DNA of 35,918 nucleotides from Saprospiraceae bacterium (GCA_020627825.1 JAHDGD010000030.1:1-35918); one strand, 5' to 3'; shown: positions 1-10,330, counted from the stretch's first letter. Numbers and translations are program-made. Notes: generated by a model not told the origin, from the letters alone.

Positions 1-3000
1 CAGCTGTAGGATTCGGGAATAATTGAATATCATGTAAGTTGAAATCATCTGTATGTACGATGTTCTTCACCATGAAGGTGGTATCAAACATGCAACCGTG
101 CGCATCTACAAAATTCAATTCCCAGTCGCTTTCTGTCAAAAATTCTATAGTATCCGCACTAGGAGGTAAATCAAAATTCCAATTAAATGTATAAGGCATA
201 ACTCCTCCCATAGCATTTACATAGATCGCACCATTATTTTCACCATTTGTTGCATTCAGAATATCGATATCAATAATGAGTGTATCCGGATTAAAAAGAT
301 AAATACTATCCGTAAACTGAACACAATTGCGTTCATCAACAATAGCACAGCGGTAATATCCTGGTCCCAAATTTTCAATCATCTGTCCGTCATCATTATT
401 ATCCCATAAATAATCCAATGAACCTGTTCCTCCATCAGCATCTATAAATATCACTCCTGTCGTATCATCATGGCAAATAATAGGCGTTAGGATATCATAT
501 GAATACGTGATTTCAGACGGCGAAAGAACTTGAATGTTATTTACTTCTACTTCACATCCCACTGCATCTTGAATGATTAAATCGTATATGCCTTGGCCTA
601 CGTTATTAATAAATCCATTAGCATATACATACACACTATCATTTAATGTTGTTTCGATGGGCATTGCAAAATCACCGACAAGATCATATATGATTTTACC
701 ATTGTTGATGTTAAAACAGCTCGTGCTATCCACAATCAAATTTTCAATATCTAATTGTTTTTCTATATGTACTATCTCAATGTTTTCAATTCCTGCTGCA
801 CATCCATTGTCATCCAGTATGACAACATCATATAATCCTTCCTCAACATTATCAGCCACTATGCTGTCTCCACTTATACTACCTGACCAATTTATATCCC
901 ATTCTCCTGTTCCTCCTTCCACATTCAAACTTATGTACCCGTTGTTATTTCCACAATAACTAGGTCTAATACTGTCTAAGGTAACAACTAATGCTTCAGG
1001 ATCTATTAATTCTATTTCAAGACTATCTACCTGACACAATGAGGAATCAAAAACAACAACAGTATAGGTGCCAGCACTAAGATTTTCAACAAAGAAAGAA
1101 TCTTGAATATCCCCATTAAAATCATACAATATTTCTCCTTCACCTCCACTATATTCTAGTAAAATCGTCCCATTTGCCTCACCTGCACACAAAGGATTAG
1201 TGATCAAACTAAGTTCTTCAACTAAGGGATTTGCGTTTTGGATTTCTATATCTAAAAGGCTATCCATACATAGATTCTCATCCATTACGTTTACAGAATA
1301 AAAACCAGGTCCTATGGAATCAAGAATCATACTTGTGTCTCCCGTTGACCATTCTATTTGATATGGAGTTGTTCCACCTTGAATAGATAAATCAATAAAG
1401 CCTTCTTCTTCTGAACATAATACTGTGCTTAAATCTTCAATAATGATTTGGAGTTCGGCTGGTTCTGTAATGCCTATCTGTATGGTATCTAGTAAGCAGC
1501 CATTAGCATCCATCCCACTTATAATATATCCTCCTGCTGAAACATTAGAAATTGAGACCAATTCACTTGTATACTCGGAGAATTCATCGTTCATCTGTAT
1601 CGATAAAGGAAAGGCTGTTAATCCGTTAATTTGGTAACTAAATGTCCCATCTGAAAAACCAGAACAACTCACATTAGAAAGGTCTAGCAAGTCAAATTCA
1701 AGTGTGCTATCTATTTTCGGTATAGCTAATTCTGTAACTTGTATTTGGCAATTATTCCGATCCAAAATCATCACATCGTATACCCCTGAAGATACATCGA
1801 GGAGATCTTGTGAGATGCTATCATTGCTCCATTGATACGAATAAGGTAGTGTACCTCCGTTAATGTGTAAATCAATAGAACCATTGGATGATGAGCATAA
1901 TTCTTCTTCTATTGACACGACTGAAACACTTAAAGAATCTGGCTGTAAAAGGGGGATGGATAAGAGAGAATCTTGACATCCATTGTTATCCATTACGGTT
2001 AAGTCATAAGAACCAGCACTTAGTAGTTCTGCTCGATCGTCTATTTGCCCATTACTCCAGTTGTATGAATAAGAAGATCCACCACCTGACACTTCTACTG
2101 TTATGGACCCATCATTCTCACCATAACAACTTACATCTTCCACACTTGCTAACTCTATTTGTATAGGTAAAGGCTCTTTTACTTCGAAAGAATCTATCCC
2201 TATACATCCCAAGGTGTCTGTTATAGAAACAGTGTAAATACCACCTGCAATTGGCATGAGCGAATCGGAATCACTTCCATTTTCCCATGTTATACTTTGG
2301 TAGCTTGAATCAGTTTCTAAAATGATGAATCCATCTTCTGCTTCCGCACAACTTACGTCTTTTATTGAATCTATTTCGATGGACACTAATAGTTCAGATG
2401 GAACGTGAATGGATCCGGATTCAATAGAACATCCATTTACATCGGTAATTGTCAAACTGTAATTTCCTGGATCAATCGACTGGAGTTGTGGACTCGTGTC
2501 TCCTGTATTCCAGTTATAAGAGAAAGGACCGTTGTCTTCATCATGAACAATGTCAATAGAACCATCTTCAAGTCCTGTACAAGTTGCTTTTTGAACCGAC
2601 CACACAAGAAAATCAAAACTTTGAAGTAATTGTATCGTAATCGTATCGGTGACCACTGCACAATTCCCTCCATCAAATATGGTAGCATAATACTCACCTG
2701 CCATCAATGAATCGATGCTAAATTCTTCTAATCCATTATTCCATACAATTGAGTAAGGTTCTATTCCGCCGAAAGGCACTAATTGGATGCTTCCATCCAT
2801 AATCCCATTGCATGTTTGATTTTGTACGGAAACAATGCCATAACTTAAACTACTACCAGAGTCCTCATCAATGAGAGTATTACAATTATCATCTATACCA
2901 TTACATTCTGATTCAGCAATGGAAGGATTAATTAAAGAGTTGTTGTCATCACAATCACCTTTTATAGTGATATAACCTTCTGGAATAAAATTTCCGCAGT

Positions 3001-4714
3001 AAAATAGGCTGTCAATATTGGAACCATATCCATCTTCATCTTCATCCTTGTATACAATTTGGTCTGCAGCGTTGACTTCTTGTATTCCAGAAAATCTTAT
3101 TTGATCCAATGCAATATCTCCAAGATCCCCATCAGGATTCGTTGCTCTAAAACGTATTTGAAAAGAAGTACCGACTGCCATATCCAATTCTATTGTTGCC
3201 AACTGCCAAAAATCAGATTGATTTCCAGTTTCTTCCCATACAGGATACCAATTTGTTCCATTATCTACGCTGATTTCAGTAAAAAGCGAAGAGATTTCTA
3301 TTCCACGCATGTGATAGTAAAAAGAGATATTACAAGATTGCTCTTCTACAATTTCAAGACATGAAGATTGCAATATATAATCTTCTTCACTACATGTTTC
3401 TGAACTTTCCAAGTATACATATCGACCTGACGCAAACAAGCTTTCTAGTGGACCAGTAAAGTCTGTATTTGTTGCTCCTGAACCTATTTTCCATTGATTG
3501 AGTGTCATATTGATGAATGTTTCACCAGTGCTACACGTACTGCAGTTTACAGTGCAATCTGATTCCAAATCGAAATTCTCCTCTAGTGTTGAAGGATTGC
3601 AGTAGGTCTGAAATGTAGTGCTGCACGAAAGTGGCAATGCATTTGAAGCACAGGACGCAGCATATTGAATAGAATAAATGCTAGAAGGAGATAGGTTTTC
3701 TATAAGGTGAGTATCTGCTTCACATGGGATGATAAGATACACTACGGTATCCATCTCTTCGTCAATCAAGGTAATTTCTAGCGAGTCACAGGATGATCCT
3801 GGAACGATCAATTCCACACTTGTATCAGTAATATCTTGTAGTCCTATTGATTCAGGTGCTTGACAAGCTATTTCTTCAAAGACAATTTCAAAAGCTCTCA
3901 ATATACCAATTTGACCATTTGCATCATCACATATTTGTAACAACCAATCTCCATTTGGATTTTCATTCCCTTCATAAAAGGCTAAAAAATCTTCTTGTGG
4001 ACGTAATGCTCCTTTTAGGCCGTTGGAACTTGATTCAACAGATTCGCATGCTGACATATCAAGCGTGAGTGGTTGATTGCAATAGTCTGGAAAGCTTCCC
4101 ACATTGGATGTGCCTATTCCCTTGTCTTGAAAAAGGATGATTTCAGTTCCACTAGGCGAAATTAGAGAACATTCTATGTCTGCTGGCCAACTATGAGCCA
4201 TCGCTATTTTTACACTGCGTATAAATGTATTAATACCAAGTGAATCTCCTTGATTTTCCACATTGTATTGGAATTGCATAGGGTCTGTGCAAGAATTATC
4301 TTCAATGAGAACATTCATATTACATACAGAATTTGGATCTATCTTAGTGTATACATATACAGGATTTGACCACGTTGTATTCCCATTAATACAGGCTGTT
4401 CGGATTCGTATTTCATAAGAAGATGCAGGATTTAATGCCTCAAGGATAATCATTTTATCCTCCACAATTTCGAACGTATTAAGGTCTGGGCTTTCGCCCA
4501 AAAGCGTATGGCTTACTTCGTAGTGCAAAACATCCGAAGGTGTTGAAAAATCAGACCATGATATTGTAATGGAATTTGATGTGTTTGCAATTTGTTGAAT
4601 GGAATTTGGCGTGAAACATACTGATGCTGAAAGTGCGTGTGTTGATACCATGAACAGCATCAACAAGCAACGGAAAAGCTTATTTTTAATATGCCATTGA
4701 TTTAGTTGTCTCAT
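1..4714 (-). CDS. Giant secreted multidomain adhesin-like protein with SprB repeats and T9SS signal (3' end beyond window)
   Basis: An open frame of 1571 codons runs from ATG 4714 to the left edge; I read every codon and found no stop. An in-frame stop just upstream (4718-4720) fixes the start. A signal peptide (about 1-30) is followed by a fibronectin-III-like domain (32-120), a proprotein-convertase P-like domain (about 125-285), a Cys-rich MAM-like region (about 365-545), an Asp-rich MopE-like metal-binding segment (about 555-610, DCDDNN, CNGIDDNC) and about 12 tandem SprB-type repeats (about 630-1540; pattern C-G-DGSI...GG-PY-Y-W-G...L-G-Y-V-D-GC). The last visible residues, LFPNPTA, begin a T9SS type A sorting domain, so probably only some 70 residues are missing. 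SprB is the mobile gliding adhesin of Flavobacterium. An adhesin or cell-surface role is inferred; no catalytic site is visible. Its promoter region carries a perfect palindrome. Confidence 0.9.
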   Translation of the reverse strand, partial: MRQLNQWHIKNKLFRCLLMLFMVSTHALSASVCFTPNSIQQIANTSNSITISWSDFSTPSDVLHYEVSHTLLGESPDLNTFEIVEDKMIILEALNPASSYEIRIRTACINGNTTWSNPVYVYTKIDPNSVCNMNVLIEDNSCTDPMQFQYNVENQGDSLGINTFIRSVKIAMAHSWPADIECSLISPSGTEIILFQDKGIGTSNVGSFPDYCNQPLTLDMSACESVESSSNGLKGALRPQEDFLAFYEGNENPNGDWLLQICDDANGQIGILRAFEIVFEEIACQAPESIGLQDITDTSVELIVPGSSCDSLEITLIDEEMDTVVYLIIPCEADTHLIENLSPSSIYSIQYAASCASNALPLSCSTTFQTYCNPSTLEENFDLESDCTVNCSTCSTGETFINMTLNQWKIGSGATNTDFTGPLESLFASGRYVYLESSETCSEEDYILQSSCLEIVEEQSCNISFYYHMRGIEISSLFTEISVDNGTNWYPVWEETGNQSDFWQLATIELDMAVGTSFQIRFRATNPDGDLGDIALDQIRFSGIQEVNAADQIVYKDEDEDGYGSNIDSLFYCGNFIPEGYITIKGDCDDNNSLINPSIAESECNGIDDNCNTLIDEDSGSSLSYGIVSVQNQTCNGIMDGSIQLVPFGGIEPYSIVWNNGLEEFSIDSLMAGEYYATIFDGGNCAVVTDTITIQLLQSFDFLVWSVQKATCTGLEDGSIDIVHDEDNGPFSYNWNTGDTSPQLQSIDPGNYSLTITDVNGCSIESGSIHVPSELLVSIEIDSIKDVSCAEAEDGFIILETDSSYQSITWENGSDSDSLMPIAGGIYTVSITDTLGCIGIDSFEVKEPLPIQIELASVEDVSCYGENDGSITVEVSGGGSSYSYNWSNGQIDDRAELLSAGSYDLTVMDNNGCQDSLLSIPLLQPDSLSVSVVSIEEELCSSSNGSIDLHINGGTLPYSYQWSNDSISQDLLDVSSGVYDVMILDRNNCQIQVTELAIPKIDSTLEFDLLDLSNVSCSGFSDGTFSYQINGLTAFPLSIQMNDEFSEYTSELVSISNVSAGGYIISGMDANGCLLDTIQIGITEPAELQIIIEDLSTVLCSEEEGFIDLSIQGGTTPYQIEWSTGDTSMILDSIGPGFYSVNVMDENLCMDSLLDIEIQNANPLVEELSLITNPLCAGEANGTILLEYSGGEGEILYDFNGDIQDSFFVENLSAGTYTVVVFDSSLCQVDSLEIELIDPEALVVTLDSIRPSYCGNNNGYISLNVEGGTGEWDINWSGSISGDSIVADNVEEGLYDVVILDDNGCAAGIENIEIVHIEKQLDIENLIVDSTSCFNINNGKIIYDLVGDFAMPIETTLNDSVYVYANGFINNVGQGIYDLIIQDAVGCEVEVNNIQVLSPSEITYSYDILTPIICHDDTTGVIFIDADGGTGSLDYLWDNNDDGQMIENLGPGYYRCAIVDERNCVQFTDSIYLFNPDTLIIDIDILNATNGENNGAIYVNAMGGVMPYTFNWNFDLPPSADTIEFLTESDWELNFVDAHGCMFDTTFMVKNIVHTDDFNLHDIQLFPNPTA
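4487..4505. repeat. Dispersed inverted repeat, copy inside the giant adhesin gene
   Basis: TGGGC-TTTC-GCCCA followed by AAA: 5-bp perfect arms (4487-4491 and 4496-4500), inside coding sequence for LLGESP. It lies in a different reading frame from the copies in leuS, trmH and purL. Confidence 0.55.
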
Positions 4715-4777
4715 TTCCTATTCTCAAGTTACTTTAATCCTTCAGTGTGGCCTTAAAAGACTAAATTACAATAAGTT

Positions 4778-4800
4778 TTTTGGGCTCGAGCCCAAAAGTA
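4778..4800 (-). promoter_or_regulatory. Promoter -7 element fused to a perfect palindrome, upstream of the giant adhesin gene
   Basis: On the minus strand TACTTTTG (4793-4800) matches the Bacteroidota -7 consensus TAnnTTTG. Its TTTTG is also the left edge of a perfect 20-bp palindrome (4778-4797) with core GGGCTCGAGCCC and T/A flanks. It lies 64-86 bp upstream of the start codon. No clear -33 TTG at normal spacing was found. The predicted transcription start falls inside the palindrome, which suggests an operator. The A-run rather than a U-run after the stem argues against a terminator. Confidence 0.55.
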
Positions 4801-4979
4801 GCGCATATCAGTGTTATGTGCTGGTTCTTTAATTCAGGTTAAATGTACATATATATAGGAAAATATCATATAATTATCTTGTATATGTAATTAAGTTGCC
4901 AGATTTATTTACTAGGCTTCATTAATCTTCTAACAAATCAATATGCTGCTCGATAAAAAAAGGAAAAAAGTATACGTTC

Positions 4980-7832
4980 TTATACGACAATGTTGATCAT
5001 TCTTCCTGGAACAACAATGATCTTTTTAGGTGTTTTACCTTCCAGATATTTATCAATTCCATTTAAAGTCATAACATCCTTCATGATATCATCTCTTGAT
5101 GTATCAGCTGCAAACGTCGCTTCAAGTCGTTTCTTTCCATTAAAGCAAACAGGATATGTTATTTCATCTTCCTTCGTATGAGATGCGTTGAATTCTGGAT
5201 ACGTTGCTTGATGTACGCTTCCTTGTTCACCCAATGTTTCCCATAACTCTTCACTTATGAACGGAGCAAATGGAGCAATCAAAGCAACAAGTGGAGATAA
5301 AATACTTTTCTTATGACAATTTGCCTTTTTCAACTCGTTCACTGCCACCATGAAGGTGCTAACACACGTGTTGAAAGAAAAATGATGAATATCGTGCTCA
5401 ACTTTTTGTATAGTTTTATGAAGGATCTTTAATTCGGCTTTAGTAGGGTCTTCATCCGAAATAAGTAGGTGTTGATTGTCATCATAAAATAAACTCCACA
5501 ATCTTCTTAAAAATTTGGATACTCCATCAATACCTTTCGTATCCCATGGCTTGGACTGTTCTATTGGTCCTAAAAACATTTCATACATACGAAAACAATC
5601 TGCTCCGTATTGCGCAACCACATCATCTGGATTGATCACATTGAAATAACGCTTTGACATTTTACCTACTTCAGAAACTGTATGCATGAGATATTGATCT
5701 GACAATTCGTTTATCGCAACACCTTCAATCGTGCCATTGCTCGTTATAAAGTATGCATCCTTATATTCAGGTCTCCAATCTATAAATTTCTGAATCCCTT
5801 CCAAGGTTAAATGAGAATCTTTACTGCCATAATCGGTAATGTAGTCTACAAATACAGGAATCAAGGCATAGTCATCCTTTGCATAATTTGATCTTAGTTC
5901 TTCGGTTATAAACTGTGCCTTTCCATCTTTTTTCTCTTTCAATAATACAAGGGATTCAATAACTCCTTGAATCATACCTTGATTGATCAGTTTTTTGAAT
6001 GGCTCATTAGTTGGTACTTTTTCATAATCAAACAAGACTTTATGCCAAAATCTACTGTACATCAAATGACCTACAGCATGTTCGGTACCGCCTATGTATA
6101 AGTCTACATCTTGCCAATACTCAAGTGCCTCTTTTGATGCAAATTCATTTTCATTTTGAGGGTCCATGTACCGTAGGAAATACCAACTGGAACCGGCATA
6201 ACCTGGCATGGTATCAGTTTCTCTTGTATATGCACCTTCATTTACCCAATTCGTAACTCTTGCTAGGGGAGAAGCTCCACTAGCTGTAGGTTTAAAATTA
6301 TCCAAAGCAGGAAGTTCTATAGGTAATTGACTATCTTCATCTACCACTACAATCCCATCCGATGTGTATTTTATAGGAAATGGTTCTCCCCAGTAACGTT
6401 GTCTACTAAATATTGCATCTCGTAATCTGTAATTGATGGTTTTCGAACCTTTACCCATCTTTGCAATAGCTGCAGTAGCCGCTTTAATAGCATCTTTCAC
6501 CTCCATTCCATTAAGAAAATCACTATTGATCATTTTCCCTTTCTTCTCAAATTTTTCAGCCGAAGGATAATCGGATTGATCGACCACCTCAATGATAGGC
6601 AAATCAAATTTTTGGGCGAAAGCCTGATCTCTTTCATCATCACTAGGAACAGCCATAATAGCTCCACTTCCATAATCTTTCAGAACATATTCACTGATCC
6701 ATATGGGTAATTTATTTCCTGTGAAAGGGTGGATTGCATAAGCCCCAGTAAAAGCACCTGTTACATCTTTCGTATTAGAAGAACGTTCGATATCACTTTT
6801 TGCCCCTACATACTGTAGGTAGTCCTCTACAGCTTGTTTCTGTTCAGGGGTTGCAATTTTTTGTACAAGATCATGTTCAGGAGCCATAACCATATACGTC
6901 GCACCAAATATTGTATCGGGTCTAGTCGTGAAAATTTCAACCGTTTCATCAAATCCATCTAAATCAAAAAACACTTTAGCACCACTACTTTTACCAATCC
7001 AATTTCGCTGCATTGCCTTCAAAGAATCACTCCATTCCAATTGATCTAAATCCTTTAACAATCGTTCTGCATACGCAGTAATTCTTAATGACCACTGCAT
7101 CATAGCACGCTTCTCAACTGGATAACCACCTCTTTCACTTAGTCCATCTTTTACTTCATCATTTGCAAGTACAGTTCCTAGTTCTTCGCACCAATTTACA
7201 TAGGAAATCTTTCGATAAGCTAATCTATAATTTGTGAGGATTTCTTCTTTTTGGTTAAGGTCATAACTAGCCCATTCATCAGCACTAAAATGTTGAATGT
7301 CTTCTGAATATGCTTGAATATGCGATGAACCACCTACCGAAAAAGCATCTGTTAAAGAGGAGATGGATTGTGCTTTTTGTTCTTTTGTGTTGTAAAATGA
7401 GTTATACAACAATAAAAAGATTTTCTGTGTCCACTTGTAATAAGATGGGTTACTAGTATTAACCTCTCTTGACCAATCATAATTAAAACCTATGTTATTC
7501 AATTGCTTTTTGTACATCGCAATGTTTGTAGCAGTTGAATCTGCTGGATGAACTCCTGTTTGGATTGCATACTGCTCTGCAGGTAATCCAAAGGCGTCAA
7601 AACCCATGGGATGCAATACATTGAACCCTTTCATGGTTTTGTATCTTGCATAGATGTCAGAAGCTATATAACCCAGAGGATGGCCCACATGTAAACCTGC
7701 TCCAGAAGGGTAGGGAAACATATCCAAAATATAGAATTTTGGTTTCTCAGAGGCATTAGATACCTTATACGTATCATTCTTTTTCCAATATTCTTTCCAC
7801 TTGGATTCTATCTGACTTGTGTTGAATTGCAT
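4980..7832 (-). CDS. leuS: Leucyl-tRNA synthetase
   Basis: A cytoplasmic class I aminoacyl-tRNA synthetase of 950 aa that charges tRNA-Leu. The N-terminal Rossmann fold carries the HIGH-type motif HVGH at residues 48-51 after FPYPSGAGL. The editing (CP1) domain occupies roughly 260-450 and contains the conserved TTRPDT. The KMSKR signature is at about 724-728, followed by the anticodon-binding domain. The protein is some 90 residues longer than the E. coli enzyme. Extra segments lie at about 150-210 and about 650-715, just before KMSKR; long forms like this are usual in Bacteroidota as far as I recall. The ATG at 7832 sits about 20 bp after a good promoter. A partial copy of the dispersed inverted repeat (TTTTGGGCGAAAGCC, antisense) lies at 6611-6624. 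Confidence 0.98.
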   Translation of the reverse strand: MQFNTSQIESKWKEYWKKNDTYKVSNASEKPKFYILDMFPYPSGAGLHVGHPLGYIASDIYARYKTMKGFNVLHPMGFDAFGLPAEQYAIQTGVHPADSTATNIAMYKKQLNNIGFNYDWSREVNTSNPSYYKWTQKIFLLLYNSFYNTKEQKAQSISSLTDAFSVGGSSHIQAYSEDIQHFSADEWASYDLNQKEEILTNYRLAYRKISYVNWCEELGTVLANDEVKDGLSERGGYPVEKRAMMQWSLRITAYAERLLKDLDQLEWSDSLKAMQRNWIGKSSGAKVFFDLDGFDETVEIFTTRPDTIFGATYMVMAPEHDLVQKIATPEQKQAVEDYLQYVGAKSDIERSSNTKDVTGAFTGAYAIHPFTGNKLPIWISEYVLKDYGSGAIMAVPSDDERDQAFAQKFDLPIIEVVDQSDYPSAEKFEKKGKMINSDFLNGMEVKDAIKAATAAIAKMGKGSKTINYRLRDAIFSRQRYWGEPFPIKYTSDGIVVVDEDSQLPIELPALDNFKPTASGASPLARVTNWVNEGAYTRETDTMPGYAGSSWYFLRYMDPQNENEFASKEALEYWQDVDLYIGGTEHAVGHLMYSRFWHKVLFDYEKVPTNEPFKKLINQGMIQGVIESLVLLKEKKDGKAQFITEELRSNYAKDDYALIPVFVDYITDYGSKDSHLTLEGIQKFIDWRPEYKDAYFITSNGTIEGVAINELSDQYLMHTVSEVGKMSKRYFNVINPDDVVAQYGADCFRMYEMFLGPIEQSKPWDTKGIDGVSKFLRRLWSLFYDDNQHLLISDEDPTKAELKILHKTIQKVEHDIHHFSFNTCVSTFMVAVNELKKANCHKKSILSPLVALIAPFAPFISEELWETLGEQGSVHQATYPEFNASHTKEDEITYPVCFNGKKRLEATFAADTSRDDIMKDVMTLNGIDKYLEGKTPKKIIVVPGRMINIVV

Positions 7833-7852
7833 ATCGTTTCTTTATAAGCATG

Positions 7853-7881
7853 CAAAAGTATTAATAGTGTGCACATTTCAA
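7853..7881 (-). promoter_or_regulatory. leuS promoter (TTG-N18-TACTTTTG)
   Basis: Read on the minus strand, TTG (7879-7881) is separated by 18 nt from TACTTTTG (7853-7860), a full match to the Bacteroidota -33/-7 pattern. It lies 20 bp before the leuS ATG, giving a short leader of roughly 14 nt. Confidence 0.65.
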
Positions 7882-7937
7882 CTAATAATATAGATAGAAT
7901 ATCTTGTTTAATGTCAAAGAATTGTTTGAACCTAAAT

Positions 7938-10328
7938 TTAGAAAGGATATGCTAGGGCAAAAGATATATTAGGAGAAACTGCATAAGAATATATACTTGA
8001 AAAATCCGATTTTGGCAAAGCTGAATACCCATTATCCCAAAAGTTATTTCGTAATCGATAACCGAAATCAATTCGAGCAATAAAAAGGCTTAAATCCATT
8101 CTCAATCCGAACCCTGTACCTACGGCTATTTGTTTATAAAATTCATCAAACTTAAATTGTGCTCCGGGACGATCGGGATCTTCATTGATAATCCAAACAT
8201 TTCCAGCATCCAAAAACACACCACCTTCAAAAATTCCTGTTATTGGAAATCGATATTCGATACCGCCTTCTAGGACGATGTCTCCGCTTTGATTGAAAGT
8301 ACCATTATTGGAAGGTGGTTGATTGTAACCTCCTGGACCTAGTTCTCGTACTTGCCAAGCCCTTATGCTGTTTCCTCCACCTACATAAAATTGCCGTACA
8401 AATGGAATAACGTCATTTTGTAACAGGGGGAGTGCAATTCCAGCCCGTATTCGACCTGCAATTTTATGTTTGTCGTAAATGATTTGGGTGGCATTAGCAT
8501 CTGCATCGATCAGTGCGAAGCGAGAAAATTCAAAAATATTGTTCGGAGCTAATTGGATAGCCCATGTGTCGGTATTTCCAGAGACAAGATTGTACAATCC
8601 ATTCAATCCCAATATTTCAAGTCCCGATATCTCACTATTAACTTGTATGTTCCAATTGAATCCATTGTCGAAAACAGGAGAACTCATCTGGTATAGTAAG
8701 TTCGGTATGGCGAACGTTGTAATCAATCTTTTGTCAAATGATCGCGCCAAAAGCGGAAAAGAGTCTAGAATTTGAGCTTGAAAAACAGAATCTACATTTG
8801 TTGAGAGGCTATTTACATTGAGCGGGGTAATGAAATAATTGAATTTAGAATTGGGCTTGAATTCATAACTTGCCGATGCATTTAAACTGTGTATGGTATA
8901 GTCATTGAATTGCTGAATAAAACTGTAGCTTGCAAAATAAGTAGTAACAGTTTTATTTTTTATATCAATCTTCGCATCTTCACTTCGCTTTTTAAAATGC
9001 ACAAGGTCAACATTCAATAACTTGTCAATGCTTCCCCTGAAATCTACTAATCGGGGCAGTGTTAGACCTGATTGCAATGAAAAGTTTAAGTTTTCATCCG
9101 GTTGTCTTGCCAAGGTAATTTCTCCTGTTGCTTCTGCAGAAAAAGAAAGCTTTTCGGCACCTCCAAATGTATTCGAATTAGTAAAAGATGTATTTGCTGA
9201 TACCCCAAGTCTATTGATGTTTCCTCCTTGTTGGTTGATGAAGGTGTAAAACAGATTTATAGATGAATCGAAAGCTAATTTTTTCTCTATTGGCGTCAGA
9301 AAAATAGAATAATCAATTATGGAACTATCTAGCGGGTTTACCTGACTCGCAATGTTGATAAAACGATAGGTACCCAGTTTAGAAAGGGACGCATACGTAT
9401 TGTCTACATATCTTTTTTTGTATTGTTGACCTTCTTGTAGTTGAATTACTCTTCCTATTGCAGAAGCCTTAACAAATGGATCATTCGTAGTGAACTCGTA
9501 TGTAACTCCATCGTAAATTTCCCTAAAAGGAGTATTATCTTCTTTCGTCCCAAGGTAATTAGGATAAACCGTAATCTTGCCTATTTTGTATTTCTGATGG
9601 TACTTTTGATTAGGAGGTGGCGAAATACGAACAAATACATCCATTTGCATATTCGAGCTATCCGCTTGAAATTCTATGAAATTTTTGGCGAAAGCCGCAT
9701 AACCTTTGTTCTGAAGTTTTGTAAAAAGACGCGATTTTTCAGCTTCGAAAATAGACTCATCTATTTTAGTTCCTGGCTTTATGAGCGAACCTTCTTCGTA
9801 TCTTTCGACCATTTCCATTAACTTCGGGTCGTCAACAAAATATTCCTTCGACCGAACAGTATAGCGAACATCAGTAAATACGGTGTAAGTAACAATGGCT
9901 CTTTTTTGAGAAAGCGTTGCTGAAGGGATGACTTTAGCAAAGTAAAACCCTTTCGAGTTGCGGAGATACTTTTCCATTCGTTCAGCCGTCTTTTGCATGA
10001 GAATGTCATTATGAATGACGGGGCGCTGTGCTTCCTTAAGCCTACCTTCTCTTTTCTCAGTCGATTCATATTCTTCTTTATTCCGAAAATAGATAAGTTC
10101 TCTAGGGGTTAGCGCATAGTTTGTATTTGGTTTTTGAATAACTAAAGATTCCAAGTTGTAGATGAGTTCACCATCATCTTTGCTATTGGCTTTGTCTTCA
10201 ATTACAACCTTATTTTTTTTGACAAGATACTGATTGTCATCAAGATATTTTGAAACGCTGCACGAGCTAAGAGAAAGAATGGCAATAAGGAGAAATAAAC
10301 CTTTTATATTTGTGGACTTACGGAACAC
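7938..10328 (-). CDS. tamL: TamL-like lipidated Omp85 outer-membrane protein
   Basis: A 796-aa BamA/TamA-superfamily protein. The N-terminus is a lipoprotein signal ending in the lipobox LSSC (about 20-23), the feature that distinguishes Bacteroidota TamL from proteobacterial TamA. The N-terminal half (about 30-330) should hold POTRA-like domains. The C-terminal half is a beta-barrel with the L6-type motif SIRAWQ, the family block GGIEYRFPITG...VFLDAGNVW and a terminal Phe (LAYPF), the usual beta-signal. It is expected to help insert or assemble outer-membrane proteins. The start must be GTG at 10328, because an in-frame stop directly precedes it and no early ATG exists. It is divergent from trmH with only 2 bp between the start codons. 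An imperfect copy of the dispersed repeat lies at about 9685-9696. Confidence 0.9.
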   Translation of the reverse strand: MFRKSTNIKGLFLLIAILSLSSCSVSKYLDDNQYLVKKNKVVIEDKANSKDDGELIYNLESLVIQKPNTNYALTPRELIYFRNKEEYESTEKREGRLKEAQRPVIHNDILMQKTAERMEKYLRNSKGFYFAKVIPSATLSQKRAIVTYTVFTDVRYTVRSKEYFVDDPKLMEMVERYEEGSLIKPGTKIDESIFEAEKSRLFTKLQNKGYAAFAKNFIEFQADSSNMQMDVFVRISPPPNQKYHQKYKIGKITVYPNYLGTKEDNTPFREIYDGVTYEFTTNDPFVKASAIGRVIQLQEGQQYKKRYVDNTYASLSKLGTYRFINIASQVNPLDSSIIDYSIFLTPIEKKLAFDSSINLFYTFINQQGGNINRLGVSANTSFTNSNTFGGAEKLSFSAEATGEITLARQPDENLNFSLQSGLTLPRLVDFRGSIDKLLNVDLVHFKKRSEDAKIDIKNKTVTTYFASYSFIQQFNDYTIHSLNASASYEFKPNSKFNYFITPLNVNSLSTNVDSVFQAQILDSFPLLARSFDKRLITTFAIPNLLYQMSSPVFDNGFNWNIQVNSEISGLEILGLNGLYNLVSGNTDTWAIQLAPNNIFEFSRFALIDADANATQIIYDKHKIAGRIRAGIALPLLQNDVIPFVRQFYVGGGNSIRAWQVRELGPGGYNQPPSNNGTFNQSGDIVLEGGIEYRFPITGIFEGGVFLDAGNVWIINEDPDRPGAQFKFDEFYKQIAVGTGFGLRMDLSLFIARIDFGYRLRNNFWDNGYSALPKSDFSSIYSYAVSPNISFALAYPF
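10305..10312 (+). promoter_or_regulatory. trmH -7 promoter element inside the tamL coding sequence
   Basis: TATATTTG matches TAnnTTTG and lies 18 bp before the trmH ATG at 10331. It is embedded in the first codons of the divergent tamL gene. Confidence 0.55.
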
Positions 10329-10330
10329 TT

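Noticed and set aside
1-2830. Regular repeats across the left end considered as a CRISPR or DNA satellite array
   Set aside because: The periodicity (about 70-90 codons) is at protein level (SprB-type repeats) and the DNA copies are highly diverged.
573-3364. Plus-strand and other-frame small open frames across the adhesin gene
   Set aside because: They are antisense or frame-shifted shadows of the continuous minus-strand frame. Their composition follows the repeats and they match no family I know.
4778-4797. Palindrome read as an intrinsic terminator between leuS and the adhesin gene
   Set aside because: On either strand the stem is preceded by T and followed by A, the reverse of a terminator. 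It also lies after a promoter box, and the same layout recurs at 12291-12308 and 21215-21233.
4846-4889. TACATATA ... TATATGTA inverted repeat upstream of the adhesin gene
   Set aside because: Pure AT-type arms with a 28-nt loop in very AT-rich DNA are expected by chance.
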